In this document: positions 45,420-54,322 of the stretch, in pieces
Layout of the letters: the number at the start of each line of letters is the position of its first letter
How positions within the stretch are numbered: the stretch's first letter is position 1
Assembly: GCF_900090205.1 (NCBI RefSeq)
Contig: NZ_LT607802.1
Location: 595,858 to 659,857, forward strand
From: Vogesella sp. LIG4
GTDB lineage: Bacteria > Pseudomonadota > Gammaproteobacteria > Burkholderiales > Chromobacteriaceae
Direction: 5' to 3'
Length of the DNA stretch: 64,000 bases
Program-made: the position numbers and the translations under genes
The notes under the pieces: generated by a model
Told to the model about the DNA's origin: nothing
What the model saw: only the letters and a program-made list of their open reading frames with translations
Databases searched by the model: none

Positions 45420-45493
45420 GCGTTGCTTGTCATCTGATGGAGTAGGAAGAGATGGCTGCTAGCATGAGTGTGAACAGCACCAAAACTCACGAC

Positions 45494-45853
45494 TTAGCTG
45501 CGAATCAGCACCTCTGCTGGGATATGCAGGCCATCGTGCAATCGGCGGATCATGGCGAGACTGAGTGGCCGTTTCCGATTCAATACCTCGTATACGCGGT
45601 TGCGGTTTCCCAGGTACGCCTGCATGTCGGCGATGGTCAACCCCCCCTGCTCCATGCGGAATTTGATGGCTTCGATTGGGTCAGGCAAATCAATCGGGAA
45701 GTGCTTAGCCTCATAGGCCTCGGCCAGCGTTGCCAGTACATCCAGCCGCTCTCCCTCAGGAGATTCCAGCGCCGGATCGAGATCGACCAAGGCAGAGATT
45801 TCTTTGAGTACCGCCTGATAGTCCGCTTCTGACCGGATTGGACGAATTTCCAT
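45494..45853 (-). CDS. higA: HigA antitoxin
   Basis: 119 residues. HigA family: a long N-terminal helix (EADYQAVLKEISALVDLDP), then IKFRMEQGGLTIADMQAYLG and NRNRVYEVLNRKRPLSLAMIRRL as the HTH. Two bases after the higB stop, the standard toxin-first higBA order. It should bind HigB and repress the pair. Confidence 0.87.
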   Translation of the reverse strand: MEIRPIRSEADYQAVLKEISALVDLDPALESPEGERLDVLATLAEAYEAKHFPIDLPDPIEAIKFRMEQGGLTIADMQAYLGNRNRVYEVLNRKRPLSLAMIRRLHDGLHIPAEVLIRS

Positions 45854-45855
45854 GA

Positions 45856-46158
45856 TTACTCCATTTCCACTGTGGCAGCATCGATAGCGTCGTACTGCGC
45901 ATGGGTGCCGATAAATTTGATGTACACGATGCCCACGCGATAGGCGATGGCCACGATCAAGCGATAGTCATTGCCCTTGATGTTGAACACCACCCGGTTA
46001 TTTTTGATGAAGCTCGCGCTACGGTAGCGGTCCTTGATGTCCTGCGGACTCGACCAAGTCGCCTTATTGGCTTCATCCACCCATGCTTTTAGCGGCTGTT
46101 CCGCGTTAGGGTGCTGTTCCCAGAACAACTTGAGGGTACGCGTGGCAATGATTTTCAT
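45856..46158 (-). CDS. higB: HigB toxin (RelE-like mRNA interferase)
   Basis: 100 residues from the ATG at 46158 (MKIIATRTLKLFWEQHPNAE), the usual HigB start; an upstream in-frame ATG at 46188 is less likely. VVFNIKGNDYRLIVAIAYRVGIVYIKFIGTHAQYD is the typical C-terminal beta-sheet with the KFIGTH motif carrying the conserved His. HigB cuts mRNA on translating ribosomes. Complete and next to an intact higA, so probably active and a stabiliser of the island. Confidence 0.87.
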   Translation of the reverse strand: MKIIATRTLKLFWEQHPNAEQPLKAWVDEANKATWSSPQDIKDRYRSASFIKNNRVVFNIKGNDYRLIVAIAYRVGIVYIKFIGTHAQYDAIDAATVEME

Positions 46159-46293
46159 GAGCGCATAGTAGTCCCAAATTGGGATCAAAACAAGTTAGCC
46201 ATCATTGCCACCAATAACGTTCATAGGTCTGGCAATGGCGGACGAAAGAAGTAGTACAGCGCAAGCGGTCACCTAGCAGCACGCCGATACACC

Positions 46294-46842
46294 CTAGTCA
46301 CCATCCTGTTTACGACATGGCACGCCAGCAATAATCAGCGGATGTGCCGCACTCCCCATCGATAGCAGCAGACTGTGACACTTCCAGCGCATGGTCGTCA
46401 GGCTGATGACACCACAACCACTGCTCAGGTCCATCTGCCGGTAACGGTTGTAATTGACGTAGCGTCCCTGTCCTTCCGTAATGATGTTGGCCCAGTAGCG
46501 GCCAACCTCGTCGCCACACTGGATATCACGCCGTACCTGCTCACCGTCAAAGAGCAGTACACACTGGATACGGTACTGGCCCTCTTCCTGGATCGGTGGC
46601 GTCCTGATGAGCCCCAGGCAATGTGCAAAGACCCCCTGCTGCCAACGAGCCTCCAAGCGCAGATGCGTCAAACATGCATCGACTTGCTCTCTCGTCGCCA
46701 TCCCCTCTACCAGCAAATCCAGACGGAGACAGGCTACCTTGCTTGTTCCTCTCTCACGCAATACATCAATAAAGCCCATTGCAGCCAGCAGTGAATCACT
46801 TAATGCAAGGATTCCCGCTTCTTTCAGTTCAGCCAAGTCCAT
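46294..46842 (-). CDS. Inovirus Gp2-like (YagK/YfjJ C-terminal domain) protein A
   Basis: 182 residues. Features of the family: KVACLRLDLLVEGM near residue 35, FAHCLGLIRTPPI in the middle, YRIQCVLLFDGEQVRRD, and a YVNYNRYRQMD segment near 135. The family is named after inovirus rolling-circle replication proteins, but these island forms lack clear evidence of nicking activity. A paralog lies 30 bases upstream on the same strand. Both resemble YfjJ of CP4-57. Confidence 0.65.
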   Translation of the reverse strand: MDLAELKEAGILALSDSLLAAMGFIDVLRERGTSKVACLRLDLLVEGMATREQVDACLTHLRLEARWQQGVFAHCLGLIRTPPIQEEGQYRIQCVLLFDGEQVRRDIQCGDEVGRYWANIITEGQGRYVNYNRYRQMDLSSGCGVISLTTMRWKCHSLLLSMGSAAHPLIIAGVPCRKQDGD

Positions 46843-46872
46843 TTCATGTTCTTTCTCAGCAGAATCTCATCT

Positions 46873-47478
46873 TTAGTCAAAGGCGAAATTATTTGAATAG
46901 CCAAAGGTACGTATATGGCTGACATCAAAGCCGAGTGCGGCCCCATCACGTTGCATAGCAGCACGTATCAGCAGATCTTCCTTGGCTAGGTACGGGATGA
47001 CATAGTGCTGCAGATTGGCTAGCTTTTCAGCATCGTTGACATGCACCTTACCAATACCGTTATAACGGTAATCATCTTTATACCGGTTGCAGTTGTGATA
47101 ACAGCCCTTCCCTTGGGTAATCGTGTTCACCCAGTAATTACCGATCAGATCGCCATAGGTAATGTCCTGTTGTACCGCCCTGCCATTGAAAATAAAAAGG
47201 CAATGCAGGTGATAACCACAATCCATCGTCCATTCCAATCCCCATATCCAGCCTAAGCAATGCTGAAAAATAGAGGACTTACTCCGACGGTTATTCCATA
47301 ACCGGGCACGATACGCATGAATGTCAAAGATGGATGTCTGCTGTTGATATTCCTCACGCATCAAGAAATCTACACGTACGATCATCAGCTGCCTGTAGAG
47401 CTGCTGCAGTTGATGAATCAAGCCGTTTGCTCCTAGTACGAGTGGACTAGGTAGCACTGCGGTGCTCATGGCATGCAT
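46873..47478 (-). CDS. Inovirus Gp2-like (YagK/YfjJ C-terminal domain) protein B
   Basis: 201 residues from the ATG at 47478, with GAGGA 7 bases upstream. MIVRVDFLMREEYQQQ, FQHCLGWIWGLEWTMDCGYHLHCLFIFNG and a YHNCNRYKDDYRYNGIG segment match the Gp2/YfjJ pattern better than its downstream paralog. The His-x-His (YHLHCLF) and the later Tyr residues are placed as in rolling-circle Rep domains (HUH motif and Tyr), which raises the possibility of nicking; this is inference. Low GC compared with the core. Confidence 0.7.
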   Translation of the reverse strand: MHAMSTAVLPSPLVLGANGLIHQLQQLYRQLMIVRVDFLMREEYQQQTSIFDIHAYRARLWNNRRSKSSIFQHCLGWIWGLEWTMDCGYHLHCLFIFNGRAVQQDITYGDLIGNYWVNTITQGKGCYHNCNRYKDDYRYNGIGKVHVNDAEKLANLQHYVIPYLAKEDLLIRAAMQRDGAALGFDVSHIRTFGYSNNFAFD

Positions 47479-48836
47479 GGTCTTTTCCTCTGGTGGAGAT
47501 GTCCTCATGAGATTGTGGTCAGTGATAAAAAATGTTGTTACCCTCTACGGATTTCGATTACCCAGCTGTCAGTGCTTGCTACTCCACTGCATCCGGTTTA
47601 GCTACCTTTGTCAAAATAGCCTCCCTCTCGCTCTACTTAATCGATTGCAGAGAAGATATTGGCACTACACAGTTTGTAGGTAAGGATTTAATTGATCAGG
47701 TTGATAGCGATAATGATCCTTTACTGAGTAAGGCTTGAGTATATCTATTTGGATGGATAGCGTTATCAGCCAGTTAGCACTGATTGATACAACAATTTCC
47801 CTTATTGATTAGAAAGACAGTTAGATCAATCTCCAGTATCAAATACTGTTAGATACTAAGATTGAATAATGATAATAAACAATACCCTACGCTACCCTCG
47901 CACAATACAGGTTAATCCTAAGCAGAATGCCAGGCATAAAGCCAGAAATGGCATACAGCCCCACTGTTATATGGCATATCGGACATACGGAGTTATTTCC
48001 GTTGCCTTACAGAAAGCACGTAACACAGACGATTTTATTTACCATGCTAGGGACCGTCAAACCAGAAATTGGCGCACAGAACGGGCATGGAGTCCAAATC
48101 AACGTATTTAATCTATGAATCGCCTTTAATCGCGGTGTGTGTTTTTTGTCACTCGTCGCGTTAAACCCCATGGCAGTAAGCTTGGCGCTAGCTAAGAGCT
48201 ACAGAGCACTCAGGAAGCCACCACATGCATAACTCTGAAATAGAGGGTCCCTAGTGCATCTGAAGCAGCAGCATGAAACATCGCTTAATGGAGGGCCCCA
48301 CCAACCAGCCTCTGGTCAAAGTGGCTAGGGACAGCCACGAATCAGCAGCACCAACCAATGGCCCAACCTGATGCAGACAGCGTCGATCCCCCAGCGCTAC
48401 TTGCGCCACCTGCTACGAATAGCAATTGCCGCAGAAATAGCTACCGATTGAATCGACCAGTCCGGTATATCCAGTGTGCAAACTACCGACGGATGCAACC
48501 ACATGGGAGAAACAGATGGTGGCGACAGGGCGCGCGCAGCTCACGCAAATATCGGGCAAGCCGGGGGCGGACGGCTGAAACCCATATGAGCAGCTAGGTA
48601 CTGCTTCCCACCAGTAGTCCTGCGGAGTACGCTAATTGAATATCCATTCTTGCTGGCAAGGAGAAGAACCTGATTGATTCCTGACCAAATTGGGATTAGA
48701 GACGGACCTATCGACCCTCCCTCCCACACTCCCCGGCATGTGCTCATGCCCAAACCAGCCCAAGATGAGAAAGGGCCACATCACGAAGATATGGCCCACA
48801 AACGCACCTCGGTTCTTGCAATTGGTGCAGGTATTT
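47479..48836. other. 1.36-kb stretch without a supported gene
   Basis: The first half (to about 48150) is clearly AT-rich for this window; the second half is mixed. Short frames at 47532-47738 (68 codons, rightward) and 47927-48118 (rightward) have no recognisable motif and no good ribosome site. No tRNA, CRISPR or insertion sequence was seen. It lies between the Gp2-like pair and the DUF3987 gene, where an origin or regulatory region would fit. Confidence 0.4.
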
Positions 48837-50411
48837 TTACTGCCTGAAAGACGTTTTTTTCATGCGGTACTGGTTAATGGCAACTTCGAGCGCATACTGA
48901 TCAGCAGGAAGCGATGGAAACAGGTCGAGGAACTGCATCTTCCCCTGGTACAGGAAATGCCAACCAACCCGCCCCTGTTGCTGCAGCACCTGCAATGCCT
49001 CCTCTAACCGTTGCTTGTTACGCAGTGCACTAGGCGCATGCTTGAGCACATCGTTTTTCATCACGTAGCGTGGCGTACGGGTTTGGCTGAAATTGTGCAA
49101 CCAAGCGCACAGCAGATTGGCGTCGACGAATGGCTGGGGCAATTCAGCCGGCTTGGCAAAGACAAGGCGATACTCATCCGCATGCCAATAGATCAACCGA
49201 GTAGCGCGCTGCAACATGTCCAGGCTGATGACATAGCTATCATTCACCACAATTTCCATGATGGCAGCCAACTTGGCCACATGCCTGCCTGCCTTGGCAG
49301 CAAAGTCTTTGATATGCTCGGCAGCACCGCCCGGCATTTGCTGTTGTTCAATGTATTGGCGCACCCCCACGTAAGCCTCCGCAGCCTCAGGACTGAACAC
49401 CACAACTTTCTTCTGCCTGATAGGTTCACCATCGGGAGCAATGCCCTGTTGCAGCAGTGATGTTACCCGTTCGTGCAACGCGGCAAGGAATTGTGGATCA
49501 ACATCAACTGGCTGAACGTTGCGCGTCCCAGGTAGCACAAGTGGTTTGCATACCAGCATCCGAGCCATGAAACCGATATCAAGAGCATCATCACCCGTAC
49601 GCTTGAAGTACTTTTCGAGCTGTCCTGGCTGCAGGGCAAGCACTGCGGTCAACCGAGGATGCTGCACAATAATGGGGTCGGGCTCCCCTTTGCGTTCCAT
49701 GCTGACCTTTGCGCCATCCAGCATGGAATTTAGCAAAGCCAGCACTTGTGTCACGCGCCCATTGAGGATTGCAGAAGCTTCGTCACTAACCAACGCCGCA
49801 TTTTGCCAGTAGTTGGCCAGCCCATTCACCAATGCCTCAATCGTTGGGTTCGCATAAGTCAAAATTGGGTGCCGTGGTTTTTTCGGCTTAGCCTGCTGGT
49901 GCGCAAGCAAACGATTTTGCACGTCAGTAAGATCAAGCGATTTCGCTACTGCTTTACGCAATGCCTTCTCATACTCAGCGTTAGTTAGCTGCCAAATTTT
50001 CAGTTCGGCTTCATAGCTCTTCAGCGCCCCCGCATATTTCAGCTGTAGCGCATTTTCAAACTCAACAACCGCTTTACGCAGCATGTTAAGTGCAGGTGTC
50101 TTACCTCCACCACTTTCAACGATTGCCAACACAGCAAGCGACAAGGAACACAATGGACCAGATGGAATCTGAACATTAGCCACACCCTGCACTGCCTCTG
50201 CCATCAGACTCAAGGCAAAAGTTCCGATCATAGGCAAAGGAGATTGTGTGTAGCAATGTACTGCATATACTGCATTCTGAACCAAAGCAGGCAATGCGTC
50301 ATATGGGTATTCTCCTGTCGGCATAGGAGAAGGCGACTGCGTAATCAATGGTATGCTTGAAGGCATAACTGGCGAAAAAATAGCCGGAAGCGAATGCATA
50401 TTCATGTTCAC
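48837..50411 (-). CDS. DUF3987 (YfjI-like) protein
   Basis: 524 residues. The P-loop-like IVESGGGKTPALNMLRKAV near residue 95 and the following long helical insert, then YANPTIEALVNGLANYWQNAALVSDEASAIL and VLALQPGQLEKYFKRTGDDALDIGFMARMLV match the DUF3987 family. Members lie in P4-like and CP4-57-like islands near AlpA genes and are probably primase-helicase-like replication proteins; no function is proven. It overlaps the AlpA-like gene by four bases. It contains GGGKT in place of a perfect Walker A. Confidence 0.78.
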   Translation of the reverse strand: MNMNMHSLPAIFSPVMPSSIPLITQSPSPMPTGEYPYDALPALVQNAVYAVHCYTQSPLPMIGTFALSLMAEAVQGVANVQIPSGPLCSLSLAVLAIVESGGGKTPALNMLRKAVVEFENALQLKYAGALKSYEAELKIWQLTNAEYEKALRKAVAKSLDLTDVQNRLLAHQQAKPKKPRHPILTYANPTIEALVNGLANYWQNAALVSDEASAILNGRVTQVLALLNSMLDGAKVSMERKGEPDPIIVQHPRLTAVLALQPGQLEKYFKRTGDDALDIGFMARMLVCKPLVLPGTRNVQPVDVDPQFLAALHERVTSLLQQGIAPDGEPIRQKKVVVFSPEAAEAYVGVRQYIEQQQMPGGAAEHIKDFAAKAGRHVAKLAAIMEIVVNDSYVISLDMLQRATRLIYWHADEYRLVFAKPAELPQPFVDANLLCAWLHNFSQTRTPRYVMKNDVLKHAPSALRNKQRLEEALQVLQQQGRVGWHFLYQGKMQFLDLFPSLPADQYALEVAINQYRMKKTSFRQ

Positions 50412-50611
50412 TTCTCCCCCAGCAATTTGACGACTTGTTCATAAGGCCAAGCGAGCCGACCATTTGGCAACTTGATTGGGGTCGCACCAAAATATGAGCC
50501 AGTTTGAGAGTAACGCTTTCGAATAGATTGCGCACGCAGCGTCAAGAAGTTGGCCAACTCTTCGGTGCTCCACAGCTTCTTTACCGCAGATTGCTGATTA
50601 TTGAATTGCAT
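50408..50611 (-). CDS. AlpA/excisionase-like small DNA-binding protein
   Basis: 67 residues. A winged-HTH MerR/AlpA-like pattern: KLWSTEELANFLTLRAQSIRKRYSQTG then a loop and LPNGRLAWPYEQVVKLLG. Such proteins regulate integrase genes or act as excisionases. It is translated together with the DUF3987 gene through an ATGA overlap. Confidence 0.68.
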   Translation of the reverse strand: MQFNNQQSAVKKLWSTEELANFLTLRAQSIRKRYSQTGSYFGATPIKLPNGRLAWPYEQVVKLLGEK

Positions 50612-51102
50612 AATGATGTACTCGCCGATTCTTGTTGAAGAAAATCGCGACTGCCACTGCCGACATCACCGCTGTCATTTGTTGCCGTGATGTGTGTGGC
50701 GTCGCTGGAGTGCAGATTAGGGACGGCTCGTCGACGCGGATATTCCTGCGTCGTTCAGCGTCGGGTGCCGTCGTCGAGCGTCGTTCCGTAACGTTTGTCA
50801 ACGCGCTAGGCATGACGTACAGGCGTACAAACACCGTAAATGCACTGCACGCGGCAGCCACGCAGTACCGGCGAACGGCATGCCAATCAGGCAAGGTGTG
50901 AGTAGAAGAGAGAGGAAGCGGAGGCGCCTGGCCGTGGCCATTAGGCACGGATCAGCGTAAGGGTTGGCACGAGATATACGCCACGCGTCCGACGCGACAT
51001 ACGTCGTACAAGGGGTAGGCCGGAGATATAGCCGACTGCGCGTAGGAAGAATGGCACAGGTAGTAATCGTACGATCACTACCCACGAGCCCAATGGGAAG
51101 AC
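50612..51102. repeat. 491-base non-coding region with a 10-bp-phased CGTCG array
   Basis: CGTCG begins at 50729, 50749, 50759, 50769 and 50779, that is in register with a 10-bp period (one step missing at 50739). GCGTCGTTC is repeated exactly at 50748 and 50778. Further right are GCGTCCGACGC (about 50986) and CGTCG at 51002. The repeats lie upstream of the AlpA-like/DUF3987 operon. An iteron origin or an operator array are both possible. Confidence 0.55.
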
Positions 51103-52152
51103 TTACAAATTATGCTTTTTTTTGAAGCGTCGAATTCGCGCCCCCAGAGAATCCATGTTAATCCCGCGCTTGGTGAAATTGCCATCGGTATAATTGATTT
51201 TTTTATTGTCATTGTCTAAGCCGGTAAATGGGGACCGCTCTTCCAGCGCCCACTCCTTCAACTTATCAAAGATCACGGCTGGTTGATAACTTCCGGTTTC
51301 CTCAATGGCTTCACGGATACGCACACTAAGAATATCTACTTTTTCCATTTCAAAGCGTACGGTAGTTTTTTTCGTAGCAATGCCGCCATCCACACCACTC
51401 GCAGCACTGAGACCCGCAAGGTCTCCGGCTATCTGCGCTTGTTTATATGGCAGCGAACAATCACCTTGTGCGCCATTCGATAGCGGCATATCAGACTGCA
51501 AATTCGCAATGAGTATCTGATTCGTTTGAAGTAACTTATTGATCAACTCATGGTCAACACCAGGCTGTTGCAATGAATCATCGCAAACGGTTTCACTCCC
51601 CAAAATGTACAGCGGAGGATCATCCACCTCTACACCTACAAGAGGGTTCATCATTTTTCGCACAGCAAAAAACTCATCCAGCTGCTGACGCGAAAAGCCA
51701 ACATCACTTAGAAAACGAATATTTTCGCTATTTTTACTTGGCAAAAGCGGATCTGGAAATGGTTTCTCACCAAGCCTCGCTAGTCGATACGCATCGTCAA
51801 AATTTTTTGCAACATCTCCTAAAGTAGAAATTATTTTAGCCATTACTGCATCACTAATCAAAGCTTGCCCTGAACTCCTAGTGTCGTAACAACGTATATT
51901 CCCTTGTGCATTATGAAATAATGCGTGCAATTTGGATGCAGCCTCCGATCGGCAGAAGTACAGCGCGAACTGCTTGCGGCTCAGACCGTTCAGAAAACGA
52001 TTAATACCTACATTGAACTTGTCGCCCTCTTCGCTGTTAAACACATGCGTGTTGGCTTGCAGAGCTTGCATGGCGCCTTCCCATCCAGTCGGAAGAGCGA
52101 TTTGCTTTGCCACCGCGTTCAACACCTGCAAAGCTGAGATAAAGGTTTCCAT
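51103..52152 (-). CDS. Unknown protein, 349 residues
   Basis: From the ATG at 52152 (METFISALQVLNAVAKQI), with AGGA upstream; a TTG at 52188 is possible. No domain recognised. The N-terminal third is helical; around residue 140 there is LGEKPFPDPLLPSKNSENIRFL. The C-terminal 40 residues are strongly basic (GARIRRFKKKHNL), fit for nucleic-acid binding. It is the island gene closest to attR and sits alone. It may be a replication or mobilisation protein of the element, but only position suggests that. Confidence 0.55.
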   Translation of the reverse strand: METFISALQVLNAVAKQIALPTGWEGAMQALQANTHVFNSEEGDKFNVGINRFLNGLSRKQFALYFCRSEAASKLHALFHNAQGNIRCYDTRSSGQALISDAVMAKIISTLGDVAKNFDDAYRLARLGEKPFPDPLLPSKNSENIRFLSDVGFSRQQLDEFFAVRKMMNPLVGVEVDDPPLYILGSETVCDDSLQQPGVDHELINKLLQTNQILIANLQSDMPLSNGAQGDCSLPYKQAQIAGDLAGLSAASGVDGGIATKKTTVRFEMEKVDILSVRIREAIEETGSYQPAVIFDKLKEWALEERSPFTGLDNDNKKINYTDGNFTKRGINMDSLGARIRRFKKKHNL

Positions 52153-52567
52153 ATTGTCCTGTGACACTAACTGATCGGAGGTGAACAAGTTACGCTGTCA
52201 GACAGATAGTACTGGCTGACGGTCCAGGGCAAAAGTTGGCGGAAGCACCATCCGACTGCGGAATGCCATCAATTTGTCGAGCACGAAGCAGGGGCACATG
52301 ACGTTCAACCACTAGGCTTGAGCATACTGACGCAAAGCGCTCGACCAATGAGCCATGGCACACGTAACTTTTAGGGAGATTCTGTCCACATGCTTCGTTT
52401 ACAGCAAGTCCCATAGAGGAATCCAAACAAGGGCATAGACATGAAGTGGTCAGGCCAGTCAGATCGGTCAGGGACTCGCAACACGAAATCTCAGACCAAT
52501 CCATTGGAGGGGGGCCGAAGATAAAGAAGTGCAGCGGAATCGGCACAGAACAAGACGGGAGGGGGAG

Positions 52568-52635
52568 TGTAACCCGGCATTGCGTTGATCCAGCTGGAGT
52601 GACGCTGACCAAATTCGCTTACATAGCGGTTACAC
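52568..52635. promoter_or_regulatory. Integrase arm-type motifs at the right end
   Basis: TGTAACC at 52568-52574, GCTTACAT at 52617-52624 and GGTTACAC at 52628-52635, the last two with the same 11-bp period as at the left end. The 16-base word TTACATAGCGGTTACA is identical at 16068 and 52619. Confidence 0.55.
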
Positions 52636-52652
52636 GGCAGCAGAAAAGCAAA

Positions 52653-52676
52653 AGGCCAATCTCGAAAGATTGGCCT
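52653..52676 (-). terminator. Terminator downstream of tRNA-fMet (island-borne)
   Basis: AGGCCAATCT-CGAA-AGATTGGCCT, followed leftward by TTTTGCTTTT. It resembles the hairpin at 15848-15879 (same loop and CCAATC stem), as expected if the element brought its own tRNA 3' end and terminator. Confidence 0.75.
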
Positions 52677-52691
52677 AAGTGCTTGATATAT

Positions 52692-52769
<78 letters not shown>

Positions 52770-52816
52770 TCAGAGAGAACACATCATAGCCAACCATCAG
52801 TTTGGCGTCAAGCGTT

Positions 52817-53635
52817 TTATGTGGACCAATCCACAAAATTCCAATGCCATGTTGCCAGAATCACCAAGCCGAAAGCGATACGGTACCAGGCGAACACCTC
52901 GAAACTGTGTTTGCCGACAAAGCTGACCAGGGTACGCACTGCCAGCAGGGCACTGAGAAAGGCCGCCACGAAGCCGATGGCAAACATCGGCAGCTCTGCC
53001 AGCGACAGCAGGTCGCGATGCTTGTAGAGGTCGTACACCGTGGCGGCAAACATGGTGGGCACCGCCAGAAAGAACGAGAACTCGGCGGCCACCTTGCGAT
53101 CCAGCCCGAAGAACATGCCGCCGATGATGGTGGCCCCGGAGCGCGAGGTGCCGGGAATCATCGCCAGCACCTGTGCGCAGCCGATCTTCAGCGCATCGCG
53201 CCAGGCAATGGCATCGACATCATGCACCGTTACCACGTGCCGGCGCCGCTCGGCATACAGAATCACCAGCCCGCCGACAATCAGCGCCGCCGCCACGCTG
53301 ACGGGGTTGAACAGGTAGTGCTTGATCTGCTTGATGAACAGCAGGCCGATCACCGCCGCCGGCAGGAAGGCCAGCAACAGGTTGGCCGCAAAGCGCTGCG
53401 CGCCGGCATCGCTGCCCAGCCCCTTCGCCACCGCCAGGAAACGTTCGCGATACAACACCAGCACCGCCAGGATGGCGCCGAACTGGATCGCGATCTCGAA
53501 TACCTTGCCGGCATTCTGAAAGCCGATCAGGTCGCCCACCACGATCAGATGGCCGGTACTGGATACCGGCAGAAACTCGGTGAGGCCCTCGACAATGCCC
53601 AGCAGCAATGCCTGGGCAAGCAGCAGTGTGTCCAT
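52817..53635 (-). CDS. uppP: Undecaprenyl-diphosphate phosphatase (UppP/BacA)
   Basis: 272 residues with about eight membrane segments. The two family motifs are intact: [15 protein letters not shown] near residue 17 and [13 protein letters not shown] near 165. The enzyme removes a phosphate from undecaprenyl diphosphate so that the lipid carrier for peptidoglycan can be reused; loss causes bacitracin sensitivity. First gene right of the island, on the same strand as tRNA-fMet. A DUS-like word lies inside it at 53391. Confidence 0.93.
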   Translation of the reverse strand: MDTLLLAQALLLGIVEGLTEFLPVSSTGHLIVVGDLIGFQNAGKVFEIAIQFGAILAVLVLYRERFLAVAKGLGSDAGAQRFAANLLLAFLPAAVIGLLFIKQIKHYLFNPVSVAAALIVGGLVILYAERRRHVVTVHDVDAIAWRDALKIGCAQVLAMIPGTSRSGATIIGGMFFGLDRKVAAEFSFFLAVPTMFAATVYDLYKHRDLLSLAELPMFAIGFVAAFLSALLAVRTLVSFVGKHSFEVFAWYRIAFGLVILATWHWNFVDWST

Positions 53636-53644
53636 ATCCGCTCC

Positions 53645-53676
53645 ATAAAAATTCAGGCCGCACTTGGCGGCCTGAA
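53645..53676 (-). terminator. Terminator after dsbA
   Basis: TTCAGGCCG-N7-CGGCCTGAA followed by ATTTTTAT in the leftward direction. Confidence 0.8.
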
Positions 53677-53696
53677 CAACAACGGGCTGGCAGCGC

Positions 53697-54305
53697 TTAC
53701 TTGCCGCTGCGCGCTTTCACGATCAGCTCATCCACCACCTTCAGCAACTGCGCCGGCTCGGCAGCCACGGTAGCGTACTTGCCGGCCACCACGATGGTGG
53801 GCGTGCCCTGGATGGCGTAGTCGCGGGTGATCTGGGTGGAGCGGGCCACCTGCGCGTTCACGCCAAACGACTTGTACGCCTGCATGAACGCCTTGGTGTT
53901 CACGCCCGGCTGGGTCGCCAGCCACTTGGTGGTAGCGGCTTCGTCAGTCAGATCCACGTGCTGCTGCACCATGGCGGTAATGGCCGGGCCGTGCAGGCGC
54001 TCCAGTGTGTTGGTTACCTTGAAGGTGGCGAACAGGCGTGCCAGCGGTTCCATCTGCTTGCCCCACACGATCTGCTCGCGGCGGAAGCTCACATCCTTGG
54101 CCAGTTTCTTGGACCACGGCGTAATGAAGGGCTCAAGGTGGAAACAGTGAACGCAGTGGTAGGAGAAGAACTCGATCACCTCTACCTTGCCCGGCGTGCT
54201 AACCGGCTGCGGGGTAGCCAGTACGACATAATCCTTGCCTTCCACAATGGCGGCATTGGCCAGACCACTCACCATCATCAGCACTGCAAACAGCCATTTC
54301 TTCAT
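53697..54305 (-). CDS. dsbA: Thiol:disulfide interchange protein DsbA
   Basis: 202 residues with a signal peptide ending ANA at about residue 18. The active-site motif reads Cys-Val-His-Cys ([11 protein letters not shown]), like neisserial DsbA proteins rather than the CPHC of E. coli, and the cis-proline loop is QGTPTIVV. It introduces disulfide bonds into periplasmic proteins. Its terminator is just downstream. The gene follows the SPOR-domain gene by 17 bases and may be transcribed with it. Confidence 0.92.
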   Translation of the reverse strand: MKKWLFAVLMMVSGLANAAIVEGKDYVVLATPQPVSTPGKVEVIEFFSYHCVHCFHLEPFITPWSKKLAKDVSFRREQIVWGKQMEPLARLFATFKVTNTLERLHGPAITAMVQQHVDLTDEAATTKWLATQPGVNTKAFMQAYKSFGVNAQVARSTQITRDYAIQGTPTIVVAGKYATVAAEPAQLLKVVDELIVKARSGK

Positions 54306-54322
54306 GGTTTTCTTTCGTTACC

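Larger units (their letters stand above)
52153..52690. other. 538-base right-end region of the island
   Basis: Holds the arm-type motifs and the tRNA terminator described separately. A leftward frame of 140 codons (52612-52190) has unlikely composition and no homology I recognise, so it is not called. Confidence 0.4.

Noticed and set aside
52190..52612. 140-codon leftward frame at the right end of the island
   Set aside because: Composition and motifs do not look like a protein, and the arm-type sites lie next to it.
15933..52691. CRISPR arrays or IS elements in the island
   Set aside because: No spaced direct repeats of CRISPR type and no transposase frame with flanking inverted repeats were seen.
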